From Lactonifactor sp. BIOML-A5 (GTDB taxonomy: Bacteria > Bacillota > Clostridia > Lachnospirales > Lachnospiraceae), in NCBI RefSeq assembly GCF_009677585.1, contig NZ_WKYV01000003.1:62001-126000 (forward strand): a stretch of 64,000 nt of DNA. Direction: 5' to 3'. A program made the position numbers and the translations under genes. Position 1 is the first letter of the stretch; each line of letters opens with the position of its first letter. This document shows, piece after piece, positions 14,791 through 24,616 of this stretch. Below the pieces are notes generated by a model, which was not told the DNA's origin, searched no databases, and was given only the letters and a program-made list of their open reading frames with translations.

Positions 14791-17100
14791 CTAGCTGAAA
14801 TGTTTATTTCGTATCTGTTCAAAGTCAGTAGTTCCGAAGCGATCCAGCAGAGCCCAGTAGGCCTTTACTCCCACAGCATTGATCCATGGGAAGCAAGTCT
14901 TATTGCCCTCTCCTTTCCACCTGTGGCCAAAGCCCTTGTCACCGCTGAACATAGGATCATCTACCGCCCACCAGCTCACCAGATACCCCTCCTCCTGAAG
15001 GCCATATTCTGCATAGCTCCAGTCGTTTTCCGGAAGAGCTACTGTCTGGCTGCACCCCAGCCAGTAGAGCCGTGCGGTCTCAAAAAGCTCCGGATCCTGG
15101 GCATAGACAGCAATCTGCGCAATCTCGGCAACACACATGAGCTGGAAGGGATGAACATATCCGCAGCCGCAGGTATCGCAGGCTCCCATTCCTATACTGT
15201 TAAACCCATATTTTCTGAGCGTACTGTCCTCCGGCAAAGGCACATCCCACAGGCATACCCAGGATGCAGTATAATGAGCTGCCCGCACTGCTCCTTCCAG
15301 ATACACTTCTTTTTTTGTAGCCTCATACAGAGAAAGCATGCCGAACATAGGATATAAAATACTTTCATTGTCGATCAGCTGCCCCTTTGCATAGATACTG
15401 TCATGGACACCCCCGTTAAATCTCACCTTGTCTATGATATATTCTTTTACAAAAGCTCCCGCCTTTTCTGCCGCCGACAAATATTTTTCCTCACCTGTCA
15501 TCTGGTACATCTCCACTAAGAATGAAATGGAGGTCCCGGTAGAAGACCGCTTTTCGTAAATGCTCTTTCCAAACCACAGTTCCGGTTGCGTGATGGGATT
15601 GCCCTGCAAATCATAGGCTCTGTACCAGCCGCCATCCTCCTCCTGTGCTGTAAGAAGAAATTCCCCGTAGTTTTGGATGGCCTCCAGCCAGTTTTCATGA
15701 AGAACGCCGTGCTCCTTTTCCAGGCGATACAGACGAAGAAGCGCTGTCACATCCTCATTCATACATCTGAGGTACGCGCCTTTCAGGTTTACCAGAGTAT
15801 CTATGACCTCTCTGCGATAGTCATACAGAGGACCCATCAGCTCCTCCAGTTCTTCCCCCTGGGCATACGCAAGGGGGAGAAGTAAGCCGGTCCACCAGAA
15901 ATTCACTTTTTTCATATCAATATTGTATAGATTGTAAAACAGTCCGGATTCCCTGATATGAATTTTATCGGCAAAAAAGTCTGCTACCTTCCTCGCTTTT
16001 CTGATATATTCCTGATTCTCTGTCTGGTATCCATAGCGGAGTACATTGCAGGCATTTAATATATTTTGTCCGGTAAATCCATACTGAATAATGTTCTCCA
16101 GCTGCCGTCCCTCCTGGGGATGGCAGTTCAGCACATAACCTGCCGGCTCATTTTCATCCTCTGCGTATGTTTTTTCAACATAGTACTTATCCAGCGCCTC
16201 CAGACGGTATCGGACAATTTCCTCCGGAGACTCCAGCAATGCTTTTGGTTCCGGTTTTTCTCTGTCAATGACCGACTTTACGTTGTACCAGCATGCTTCA
16301 TGAAAGTCCTTGTGACTGCAGCTGCTCAGACGGTAAGAGACGTGAAAGCTTTCTCCCTCCTCCAGCGGCCAGAAAGCACCGAAGGGAACTGTCTTAACAA
16401 TGTAAAGGCCGATGGTGGCATCCCCCTCATAGAATGGGTAGCAGGCGGCAAGCTTCACATTTCCCTCTCCCTCCCCGTCTACTCCCATGCTTCCTATGTC
16501 TGTTTTCTGCAAAAATAATGCGTCCCTTCCCTGGCTGCCCCGGTCCGGATTAGAGTCATAGGCAGGAAGCGGCGCACGCTCCAGGCGGACGGCCTTCTTA
16601 TGCTTCTCTGAAAATGCCATAAAAGCAGGATAGTTAAATCTGTCATCCCGGAATATAGTTTTCTGTGTATGAAAATAATCCTCATACCCGTCTTCATCCA
16701 GATCGTTCTTGTCAAAGATAGCCGGCGGTGCAAAGTACCTGAGTTCTCCGAATCCGGTCTCCTCCTCCGGAAACAGATCCATTTCCAGCAAAAGCCGGAT
16801 CCCCTTTTTGCCGCCTGCTTTTAGGATCTTTACTGTCCGCTCTAGCAAAATGCCGCGATTGTCTTCGCTGTACTGATCCGTGAGCTCAATTCTTCCTGCC
16901 GCCTCGTTCTCCAGGACTGCAGATGCCGTCACTCCATCTGTTCCATATACCACCTCCTGGTATGAGGTTTCCGTCCGAATCACAGAATTCTCCTGGGATC
17001 CGTCCCAGAGTTCAAAAATCACCGGATTGGTTATGGTTCCCACAACCATTTCTTCTGAATCTCTTATTTCTGTTCTCTTTTCATTTATTTTTATACGCAT
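14791..17100 (-). CDS. Uncharacterised putative six-hairpin glycosidase-like protein
   Basis: The 769-residue product matches no family I can name. The first ~270 residues look beta-rich. From about residue 290 the chain is all-helical with tryptophan- and aromatic-rich repeats (VNFWWTGLLLPLAYAQ, SSTGTSISFLVEMYQM, NDWSYAEYGL), in the style of (alpha/alpha)6-barrel glycosidases or lyases. A cysteine cluster GACDTCGCGYVHPFQ near residue 650 could bind metal. No signal peptide. It lies between the ABC permease (4-bp gap, ribosome site AAAGGA inside that gene) and GH127, so a role in degrading the imported arabinoside is likely. Confidence 0.7.
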   Translation of the reverse strand: MRIKINEKRTEIRDSEEMVVGTITNPVIFELWDGSQENSVIRTETSYQEVVYGTDGVTASAVLENEAAGRIELTDQYSEDNRGILLERTVKILKAGGKKGIRLLLEMDLFPEEETGFGELRYFAPPAIFDKNDLDEDGYEDYFHTQKTIFRDDRFNYPAFMAFSEKHKKAVRLERAPLPAYDSNPDRGSQGRDALFLQKTDIGSMGVDGEGEGNVKLAACYPFYEGDATIGLYIVKTVPFGAFWPLEEGESFHVSYRLSSCSHKDFHEACWYNVKSVIDREKPEPKALLESPEEIVRYRLEALDKYYVEKTYAEDENEPAGYVLNCHPQEGRQLENIIQYGFTGQNILNACNVLRYGYQTENQEYIRKARKVADFFADKIHIRESGLFYNLYNIDMKKVNFWWTGLLLPLAYAQGEELEELMGPLYDYRREVIDTLVNLKGAYLRCMNEDVTALLRLYRLEKEHGVLHENWLEAIQNYGEFLLTAQEEDGGWYRAYDLQGNPITQPELWFGKSIYEKRSSTGTSISFLVEMYQMTGEEKYLSAAEKAGAFVKEYIIDKVRFNGGVHDSIYAKGQLIDNESILYPMFGMLSLYEATKKEVYLEGAVRAAHYTASWVCLWDVPLPEDSTLRKYGFNSIGMGACDTCGCGYVHPFQLMCVAEIAQIAVYAQDPELFETARLYWLGCSQTVALPENDWSYAEYGLQEEGYLVSWWAVDDPMFSGDKGFGHRWKGEGNKTCFPWINAVGVKAYWALLDRFGTTDFEQIRNKHFS

Positions 17101-17104
17101 AGCT

Positions 17105-17935
17105 CTATCCTTTCACTGCTCCTGCAGTCAGACCTTTTACTAAATCCTTCTGGAAAATTATTGTCAGTATAAATGCCGGTATCATAAACAGGATTCCCGT
17201 TGCAGACATGGCTCCCCAGAATGTCTGGAAGGAAGTAACATATCCCGCAATCCCTATGGTTAATGTCTGAGCCCTGGCTGTTGATGTAAGAGACAGGGCA
17301 AACATGAATTCATTCCAGGAAAACAGAAATGCCATGAGTCCTGCCACCCCTATGGATGATTTGGACAGAGGCACCGCTACCTTAATCAGCGTTCCCCAGA
17401 CGCCCAGCCCGTCCAGCTCTGCCGCCTCTTCTACCTCCTTAGGTATCTGTGCGAAAAAGTTTTTCAGCATCCAGATAATCAGGGTCAGCTCAAATGGAAT
17501 ATAGGTGAGGATAAGACCTGCTACAGTATCACTCAGCTTCAGATTCCTCATAATCATAAAAAATGGTATCACCATTGCTACCTGGGGGACCATACGCACG
17601 GCAGTCACAGCCCCGAAGACAGGTTTTATACTGCGGCTGGAGAACTTTGCGAATCCATAGGCAGCGGGTATCCCCACCACCATAGAAATACCGCAGCTTA
17701 CCAGTGCAACCACGATACTATTAAAAAGATATCTGAGAAAATTCCCTTCCACAATAACCTCCTGGTAATGCTTCAGAGTGGCTGGCTTGGGGAGGAGATC
17801 CGGGGGAATGGAAAACATCTGCACATCCGTCTTCAGCGAGGTGATTAGAATCCACAGGATAGGAAATATAGTAATAATGGCACAGACTGACAGAAGAAGA
17901 ATCACTGTCCCGTTTATGATTGTTCTCTTTTTCAT
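17105..17935 (-). CDS. Carbohydrate ABC transporter permease (MalG type)
   Basis: The 276-residue integral membrane protein has six predicted segments and the cytoplasmic coupling motif EEAAELDGLGVWGTLIKVAVPL that contacts the ATPase. It is the second permease of the transporter and starts 2 bp after the first. No ATP-binding subunit is in the operon, as is common for this class, which shares an MsmK-type ATPase. Confidence 0.93.
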   Translation of the reverse strand: MKKRTIINGTVILLLSVCAIITIFPILWILITSLKTDVQMFSIPPDLLPKPATLKHYQEVIVEGNFLRYLFNSIVVALVSCGISMVVGIPAAYGFAKFSSRSIKPVFGAVTAVRMVPQVAMVIPFFMIMRNLKLSDTVAGLILTYIPFELTLIIWMLKNFFAQIPKEVEEAAELDGLGVWGTLIKVAVPLSKSSIGVAGLMAFLFSWNEFMFALSLTSTARAQTLTIGIAGYVTSFQTFWGAMSATGILFMIPAFILTIIFQKDLVKGLTAGAVKG

Positions 17936-17937
17936 CC

Positions 17938-18825
17938 CTACTCCTCCTTTTCGCTCATCAGCTTACTGCACAGCAGGCTGAGGAGGCAGATAATTACCAT
18001 GACAATAAAAGAAGCCGCTGATCCCCTTCCAAAGTCCCAGTCTGTAAAAATCCGTTTATAGATATACGTGCTCAGCACCTCTGTCTTTCCCCCCGGACCT
18101 CCTCCGGTTAAAATGTAAATTAAGTCATAGATACGGAAGGCATCGGTGAGGCGTATGACCAAAATAATTAAAATAGTAGGCTTCAGCTGGGGCAGTATAA
18201 TGCTCCGGAAGACCTGCCATTTATTGGCTCCGTCGATCTCCGCCGCCTCGTTCATTTCCTCAGACAGTCCGCCCAGGCCTGCCAGAAGCACAAGGATAAC
18301 AAAAGGCGCCGCAAGCCACAGATTGGCCACAATAATAGTTACCCAGGAGGTCTGGGCCGAGGTAAACCATAAGGGTGCCTCAATACCTATTTTGGACAGC
18401 AGGTGGTTAATAATCCCATACTGGTCTGCAAACAGCCATCTCCACTGGAGTCCGGAAACAACAGGGGCAACCATCAGAGGAACTGCAAAAATCAATTTAA
18501 AAAACTTAGACCCGGCCGTCTCCCGGTACAGCAGCAGGGCCACAATAAACCCAATGATAAATTCCAGTATAATAGTAGTTATCACAAAAAAGCAGGTATG
18601 AAATAAAGCCGACTGGAATTTGGAGTTTTGAAGGACCGATATATAGTTTTTCAGCCCTACCAACTCAAACTTATTGGCAACAATAGCATTAGAATCCGAG
18701 ATACTGATTATAAAAGAATAAAGCAAAGGTACTGCAAACGTAATGATTAATATAAGAACCGCGGGAGCGATCAGCGAGTACCCCGCTAACCTCCGCCGTC
18801 TTTCTCTGGCTGATACTGCCCTCAT
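17938..18825 (-). CDS. Carbohydrate ABC transporter permease (MalF type)
   Basis: The 295-residue protein has an N-terminal helix (GYSLIAPAVLILIITFAVPLLYSF), about six segments in all, and the coupling motif NEAAEIDGANKWQVFRSIILPQL. An in-frame GTG at 18858 would fall inside a hairpin. The ATG at 18825 with GAGGTG 6 nt upstream is preferred. It pairs with the next permease and with the lipoprotein binding protein upstream. Confidence 0.92.
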   Translation of the reverse strand: MRAVSARERRRRLAGYSLIAPAVLILIITFAVPLLYSFIISISDSNAIVANKFELVGLKNYISVLQNSKFQSALFHTCFFVITTIILEFIIGFIVALLLYRETAGSKFFKLIFAVPLMVAPVVSGLQWRWLFADQYGIINHLLSKIGIEAPLWFTSAQTSWVTIIVANLWLAAPFVILVLLAGLGGLSEEMNEAAEIDGANKWQVFRSIILPQLKPTILIILVIRLTDAFRIYDLIYILTGGGPGGKTEVLSTYIYKRIFTDWDFGRGSAASFIVMVIICLLSLLCSKLMSEKEE

Positions 18826-18850
18826 TCTACTCACCTCTTCTAAAAGTAAT

Positions 18851-18879
18851 GCCCACACATAACGGTTATATGTGTGGGC
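18851..18879 (-). terminator. Intercistronic hairpin between binding protein and permease genes
   Basis: GCCCACACATA (18851-18861) pairs perfectly with TATGTGTGGGC (18869-18879). It lies 9 bp after the binding protein stop, with no strong T run. In ABC operons such hairpins usually protect the upstream mRNA or partly terminate, raising binding protein level over permease level. Confidence 0.7.
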
Positions 18880-18887
18880 ATATAGTT

Positions 18888-20210
18888 TTACTCAACTGCT
18901 TCTTTGATGGTTTTCTCCGCCTCTTTCAGTCCCTCTTCCACACTGACCTGCTGAGACATAATATTGGAAAGTGTATAGGAAAGCTCATTCTGCACGGTTG
19001 GAAAATTAGGATTTTCCGTTGCATTGGACGCATAATTCAACGCCTCAGACATTACCTGTATACTTTCCTTGTCAAAGTCTGTCAAAGAAGTATCACCTTT
19101 CACTATCTCAAGAGAGGAGTTTCTGGGTACCGGATTGGTATTTGCTATTCCCAATGCTGCCAACTGTTCGGGAGATGTCGCCCACTGTATAAACTCCCAC
19201 GCTGCCTCTTTGTTTTTAGAGCTGTTTGATATTCCGAATCCCCAGGTCCATGCCGCGGTTGCCTGCTCTTTTCCTGCGGGCTGAACTGCCACTGCAAATT
19301 TATCCGATACTGCTGACTGCTCCGGATCCTTTGCCATAGCATACATATAGGGCCAGTTCTTCACCATAGCAACTTTCCCCTGCATAAACATATTGTGCAC
19401 ATCTGCGTTATCATATCCCAGGGAACCCGGCATGACGCTCTTGTCCTCATACATCATTTTCAGAAGAAAATTAAAGGTTTCTATATTTTCCGGTGAATTT
19501 ACAGTAACATTATTGTCTTTGTCAATAATAGAGCCCCCTCCCTGATAGAACCAGTCTACCAGATGGGTAACAGGCTCACCTGCCTGCTTTGCCTCAATGA
19601 TGGTTCCATACACATCATCCTTTGTTAGCTTCTTCGCAGCCTCCGCATATTCCTCCCACGTCTTAGGGAATTCTGTTATGCCTGCTTCCTCAAATAAATC
19701 TGTTCTGTAATACACAATAGGCGTATGGACAAAAAATGGTATAGAATAAACCTCGCCCTCATAGGAGGATGCATCTAAAGCTGCCTGATAAAAGTCACTC
19801 TTATCTTCTTCGGTAAGCTTGTCTCCCAGAGGTTCCAGATAACCTTTGGATGCAAATTCTGATATCCAGGGCTGATCCGTATCATAGATGTCAATTGCCC
19901 CGCTGCCGGATATGGCTTCCTGAACAAAGCGCTCATGCATATTATCATGAGGTATCTCCACCCACTCTATCTCTATCCCCGTCTCTTCGGTGAATTCCTT
20001 TGAATGCTCCTGATAGAAAGCAATGTTTGGAGCCCCGGCTTCCGCACCTATAACAAGCTTGGTTCCTTTTTCACTTTTACTGTCCGTTCCCTCTTCCTTT
20101 GTCTGTTCCTTGGCTGTTCCCCCGTCAGATTCCTGCTTATCCCCACACCCGGAAAACAGCATGGACGCCATTGTCATTCCCATTACCAGACACATCAGTT
20201 TCCTTTTCAT
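18888..20210 (-). CDS. Extracellular sugar-binding lipoprotein of ABC transporter
   Basis: The 440-residue protein starts with a lipoprotein signal (MKRKLMCLVMGMTMASMLFSGC), with lipidation at C22, then a low-complexity Gly/Lys/Glu linker. The rest is a family 1 binding-protein fold (IDIYDTDQPWISEFASKGYLEPL and WTWGFGISNSSKNKEAAWEFIQWAT are typical). It delivers substrate, probably an arabinose-containing oligosaccharide given the GH127 gene, to the two permeases. AGGAGG precedes the ATG. Confidence 0.93.
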   Translation of the reverse strand: MKRKLMCLVMGMTMASMLFSGCGDKQESDGGTAKEQTKEEGTDSKSEKGTKLVIGAEAGAPNIAFYQEHSKEFTEETGIEIEWVEIPHDNMHERFVQEAISGSGAIDIYDTDQPWISEFASKGYLEPLGDKLTEEDKSDFYQAALDASSYEGEVYSIPFFVHTPIVYYRTDLFEEAGITEFPKTWEEYAEAAKKLTKDDVYGTIIEAKQAGEPVTHLVDWFYQGGGSIIDKDNNVTVNSPENIETFNFLLKMMYEDKSVMPGSLGYDNADVHNMFMQGKVAMVKNWPYMYAMAKDPEQSAVSDKFAVAVQPAGKEQATAAWTWGFGISNSSKNKEAAWEFIQWATSPEQLAALGIANTNPVPRNSSLEIVKGDTSLTDFDKESIQVMSEALNYASNATENPNFPTVQNELSYTLSNIMSQQVSVEEGLKEAEKTIKEAVE

Positions 20211-20241
20211 AAAATACCTCCTGCTTACATATGTTTATTAT

Positions 20242-21273
20242 TTACCTTTTAGCTACAGACTTTTTCTCCACAAACCGGCAGTCCAGAACTACCTTTTTCT
20301 CCTTAACCTTCTCCTTATGGATCAGACTCAGAAGCAGCCGGCCAGCCTCATCTCCCATGGCTTCCAGAGGCAGATCCACAGTTGTCAGCCTGGGACGGGT
20401 AAACCTGCATACTTCCTGATTATCGAATCCAATGATAGATACATCTTCCGGAATTCTTACCCCGTCATCCAGAGCGGCGTCTATAAACCCTACTGCCATC
20501 AAATCGTTCATAGCAAAAATCGCGGTTGGTTTGCTCATCAGTTTTTTGTACCTCTCATAAGCCAACCTCCCGGATTCGAATTCCCAATCCCCGGGGAAAA
20601 TGTAGTCATTGTTGATGGTAAGATGATTCTCTTCCATGGCTTCCCGGAATCCCTCGTACCGCTGGTGCGCTGGTTTTGACGATTCCTCCCCGCAGATTAA
20701 TCCGATGTCTGTATGATTGTTGGCGATTAAGTGCTGAACTGCTTTTTTTGTTATATTCTTATTGTCATAGGTCACGTAATAATTTTTTTTGCCGGTGTCA
20801 TAACAATAGGCAAGGACAAAAGGAACCCCTACCGGTTTTAAAAGCTGTGACACGTCTCTGTCATGGAGGGCCACATAAATAATTCCGTCCACCTGGGCCC
20901 GTTCAAAAATCTGAAAGCCCTTTTCTATTATCTCCTTATACCGGCTGATTGACTCAAAATCTTTTCCCACACGCTTTAGCAGCCCCATGTCATTTAGAAT
21001 AACAGTATATCCATGCCGCTCTGCATACTCATTAATTCCATTAATAATTCTGGGAGTCTGAAATGCTGTGATATCCTCCACCATGATGCCAATCGTATTA
21101 CTCTTCTTTGTTCTCAGGCTTTTTGCTATTCTGTTGGGAACATACCCCTCCTCTCCGACGATCTGCATAATTTCTTCCCGCTTTTTCTGGCTCACATTAC
21201 CTGTACCATTCAGAACATAGGATACCGTTGCCACGGATACACCCGCCTTCTCGGCAATCTCCTTCATATTCAT
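20242..21273 (-). CDS. LacI-family transcriptional regulator
   Basis: The 343-residue regulator has the LacI DNA-binding head (MKEIAEKAGVSVATVSYVLNGTGNVSQKKREEI) and a periplasmic-binding-protein-like sensor domain (NTIGIMVEDITAF; FAMNDLMAVGFIDAALDDGVRIPEDVSIIGFDN). It is the first gene of the arabinoside operon, 31 bp before the binding protein gene. Two LacI-type operators lie upstream, so autoregulation of the whole operon is likely. Confidence 0.94.
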   Translation of the reverse strand: MNMKEIAEKAGVSVATVSYVLNGTGNVSQKKREEIMQIVGEEGYVPNRIAKSLRTKKSNTIGIMVEDITAFQTPRIINGINEYAERHGYTVILNDMGLLKRVGKDFESISRYKEIIEKGFQIFERAQVDGIIYVALHDRDVSQLLKPVGVPFVLAYCYDTGKKNYYVTYDNKNITKKAVQHLIANNHTDIGLICGEESSKPAHQRYEGFREAMEENHLTINNDYIFPGDWEFESGRLAYERYKKLMSKPTAIFAMNDLMAVGFIDAALDDGVRIPEDVSIIGFDNQEVCRFTRPRLTTVDLPLEAMGDEAGRLLLSLIHKEKVKEKKVVLDCRFVEKKSVAKR

Positions 21274-21293
21274 AACAGCTTCCCTCCCTCTTG

Positions 21294-21404
21294 AGTTAAT
21301 CGATTAACTTATAAAGTAAAAAAAATAGATTTAATTGTGCAACTTTTATATATTATTCGTTCATATTTATTTTTTTAATACTAATTACTTAGTTAAACGA
21401 TTAA
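21294..21404. promoter_or_regulatory. Two LacI-type operators
   Basis: AGTTAATCGATTAACT at 21294-21309 is a perfect 16-bp palindrome 20 bp before the lacI start. A second site, TTAAACGATTAA at 21393-21404, differs from the core TTAATCGATTAA at one base. Their centres are 97 bp apart, suitable for a DNA loop. A minus-strand TTGCAC at 21337-21342 may be the -35 element. Confidence 0.75.
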
Positions 21405-21465
21405 TCTATATGCTTAATATATCACGGTTATCTTCAGTTGTCAATAACACTTTTTATAATTTCAA

Positions 21466-21483
21466 AGACAAAAAGACACCCCC
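21466..21483 (+). repeat. Left end repeat of the decayed island
   Basis: AGACAAAAAGACACCCCC matches, inverted, the 18 bases at 26064-26081 at 16 of 18 positions. The two copies flank the AT-rich hsd/recombinase segment, so they may be the terminal inverted repeats of the element that brought it. Confidence 0.5.
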
Positions 21484-21545
21484 TAAAGAAGCGTTCACTT
21501 AGGGATTGAAGAAAAACTTAAATGAGCAGCTTCAAGCGGAGGCAA

Positions 21546-21592
21546 AAAGACCAGCCATATCCAAGCATATGTACTTGAAATGGCTGGTCTTT
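21546..21592 (-). terminator. Terminator downstream of hsdR remnant
   Basis: AAAGACCAGCCAT (21546-21558) pairs with ATGGCTGGTCTTT (21580-21592). On the minus strand the stem is followed by TTTTT. The rest of the 330-bp gap between lacI and hsdR holds the LacI operators, a small inverted repeat CCCTAA/TTAGGG (21481-21504) and no gene I can support. Confidence 0.85.
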
Positions 21593-21605
21593 GTCTTTCG
21601 TCATT

Positions 21606-23455
21606 TTACTGTAATTCATTTTCAGACATTTTTTCTGCTTGTTCAATAATTAATTTAACTGCATCTGCCTGTTTATCAGGTGGATACTTATATTTACGTA
21701 GAAGCCGCTTAACGGTAATGCGCATCTGAGCACGTACACTTTCACGTACATCCCAGTCAACTTTCATGCTATTTCGTATATTAATTGTTAGTTCTTTTGC
21801 AATTTGCTTCAGCACATCATTTTCATAGAATTCTCTGGCGGATTCATTTTCAGATATAGCATCATAAAATGCTAACTCATCATCAGATAAACCTAGTTCT
21901 TCACCTCTTTTATGAAGACTATTCAAATCTTTTGCCATTTCGATAAGCGTCTTTATAACTTCAGCAGTTTCGATTGACCGTTTAGCATACTTATTAACTG
22001 ATGCTTCTAGCATTTCTGAGAATTTTTTAGCTTGAACAACGTTTTTTCTAGAAATCGCCTTAATTCTACCATCAAGCAATCTTCGTAATAGTTCTAATGC
22101 TAAGTTTTTTTGCGGAAGCCCTCTAACTTCCTCTAAAAATTCATCAGAAAGTATGGATATATCTGGTCTATTTAAGCCTACCGCTGCAAGAATATCTACT
22201 ATCTCTTCTGAAATAACAGATTTTGAAACTAGTTGTTCTATTTCATATTCAACTTGATCTTTTGTTTTCTTAGGTTTACCCTTGGGTAACAATTTTATTA
22301 TTCCGGCTTTGACCGCTTTAAAAAAACTTATCTCAAGGTTAATTTCTTGTGCTTTTTCTGATGTGGCGCACAGAGCATATGCTTTTCCTATCTCAACTAC
22401 AAAGTTTAGAAAGTCTTTTTTTTCTTCTTCTTTTTTTCCAAGAATGAAGTCTACACATCTAACTATACAATCTATTCTTTGAGATGCTGTACCATCTAAG
22501 TAACAGCTATAATCGAATCCGTGTAACAAACCTTTTATTTGCTCATATTTTTCCATCATTAAATCTACTGCAACCTGAGGATCAATACCAGTTGTTTTTC
22601 TATCAGAAGGGGTATATTGTGCAAGGGCACTTCGAAGATTATCAGCTATACCGATGTAATCTACAACTAATCCACCAGGTTTATCTTTAAACACACGATT
22701 GACTCGCGCTATAGCTTGCATTAGGTTATGCCCACTCATAGGTTTATCAATATACATAGTATGCAAACACGGAACATCGAAACCTGTTAGCCACATATCA
22801 CAAACAATCACAACCTTTAACTCATCATGCGGGTCTTTCATCCTTTTTGCAAGAATTTTTTTCTGAGCAGAAGTAGTTGAGTGCATCTGGAATTCTGGTG
22901 GATCTGACGCAGCAGATGTCATAATAACTTTAATTGTTCCTTTATCCACTTCAGAATTATGCCATTCTGGACGATATTTAATAATTTTTGAGTATAGTTT
23001 AACAGCTATGTTTCTAGACATTGTTACAAACATAGCTTTGCCACTGAGTGCACTCTGTCTCAGATCATAATGGTGTAAAAAATCCTTTGCAATAACATCA
23101 AGACGAGTATCGGTTCCTACAAGAGCTTCAAGTCTAGCCCACTTTTTTTGTTGATTGATTACATATGTTTCTTCTTGTTCTTTTACAATTTCCGCATATT
23201 CAATATCTATTTTAGGCTTGAACTCCTGAGGAATATCAAGCTTAGCAATTCGGCTTTCATAATATATAGGAACGGTTGTTCTATCTTTGACTGCCTGCGT
23301 TAAATCATAGATATCAATATAATCTCCAAATAATGCAGGTGTATTTTTGTCACTCAATTCTACTGGAGTACCAGTAAAACCTATAAAAGAGGCATTTGGT
23401 AAAGCATCGCGCATATATTTAGCAAATCCAAAAGATATTCTTCATAATCAGTCAT
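21606..23455 (-). pseudogene. hsdR: Type I restriction subunit HsdR, 5' portion deleted
   Basis: The open frame covers only the C-terminal 600 residues of a protein normally about 1000 long. It keeps helicase motif III (GFTGTP, 7 residues after MRDALPNAS) and motifs V/VI ([33 protein letters not shown]), but lacks the nuclease domain and the Walker A and DEAH motifs. The expected start, ATG at 23455 overlapping the hsdS stop (TAATG) and reading MTDYEEYLL, is still present, but after about 9 codons the sequence jumps out of frame into [12 protein letters not shown]. An internal frame-shifting deletion of roughly 400 codons explains this. It cannot restrict DNA. Confidence 0.88.
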
Positions 23456-24600
23456 TATGCTTCACCTACTTCCACTGGTAATTCTCCGCTTATAAGCTTT
23501 GGTAAAAGAGTATCTCTTATTTCAGCCAAAACAGCATTTTCTTCTTTTAGTTTTGCAATTTTCTGCTCTATAGGTTTTGCTATTTCTTCAAATCGCAACT
23601 GAAGCTCCATTGGAGGTACGATTATATCAAACATTTTAAATGCTTCAAACGGAAAATTCTGGCGTGTTGTACCTATAGCATGGTGCTTGATATTTTCTAA
23701 AAACATAGGCTGTTTCATATAATAATAGAAAAAAGTTGGGGTTATGGTCTCTTTCAATTCGAAGACAACATATATTGGGCTTACTAACCCAACATCAAAA
23801 TCAGTCAGCATAGCAATGGAACCAATATTTGCTCTAGCAGGATTGTATGCCACTTGATTTCGTCTAACAATTTTGTAGTTTACAGTTGATTTACTATATA
23901 CCTGTTTCGTGAAAACATCATCAGATAGTTTGAATTCTCCTTCTTTTATAACCGAAAGCACTGGGTAATCGTTGTTATTTTTATTTTTCTCTTTTACTTC
24001 AAAAACTCTTTCGAAAACATTAGACCGTTCCCAATTCATAGGAATGCCGTTTTGTAATTCTCCAGTAGGATTTGGATAATTAAAATCATAAAACCAATTA
24101 TAATATATAGAGTTAATAGTATCCGCAAGCATTGAGACCTGTTTCTTGTTAGATTCGATTTTATCTTCATAGCCAGATAATATTGCACCAATATCATCTT
24201 GTTCCTTTTTAGACAGATCAGGAATCGGTATTTTATTTAAGTTAGCTTGATTTAATTTTGGCTGTGCAGAACCTGTAATATATTCTGAAATATCAGTGCT
24301 ATTTAACCAATAACATAAAAATCTTAAATTGGAGTGTTCATTGGCTGTTACAATATGTGCGTGATTGTTAACCCAAAACTTTCCCGATACAATTGTAGCT
24401 ATAGGCAATTTACGAGAACGGAGATTCTCTCCATCCTCTGCAATCAACATATATTCTCCATCGAAAAGATATCTATCGACATAGTCGATTATACCTTGAG
24501 CACCATAATAAGGATATACCTTATCTATGTTTTCTCTTTGTTTTGAAGACAAAGGGACACGCATATAATCGTAGTTTATTATTAAATCACCTAGTAACAT
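23455..24600 (-). CDS. hsdS: Type I restriction-modification specificity subunit HsdS
   Basis: The 381-residue protein has two target recognition domains, each followed by a helical spacer: first SAQPKLNQANLNKIPIPDLSKKEQDDIGAILSGYEDKI, second GTTRQNFPFEAFKMFDIIVPPMELQLRFEEIAKPIEQKI, ending LLPKLISGELPVE. Length is in the normal range and no break is seen. Start ATG 24600 has AAAGGGG 8 nt upstream; the frame is open 12 codons earlier. With both partner genes truncated it probably has no function, though it could serve as a recombining specificity module. Confidence 0.88.
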   Translation of the reverse strand: MLLGDLIINYDYMRVPLSSKQRENIDKVYPYYGAQGIIDYVDRYLFDGEYMLIAEDGENLRSRKLPIATIVSGKFWVNNHAHIVTANEHSNLRFLCYWLNSTDISEYITGSAQPKLNQANLNKIPIPDLSKKEQDDIGAILSGYEDKIESNKKQVSMLADTINSIYYNWFYDFNYPNPTGELQNGIPMNWERSNVFERVFEVKEKNKNNNDYPVLSVIKEGEFKLSDDVFTKQVYSKSTVNYKIVRRNQVAYNPARANIGSIAMLTDFDVGLVSPIYVVFELKETITPTFFYYYMKQPMFLENIKHHAIGTTRQNFPFEAFKMFDIIVPPMELQLRFEEIAKPIEQKIAKLKEENAVLAEIRDTLLPKLISGELPVEVGEA

Positions 24601-24616
24601 AACATTAGCCCCTTTC

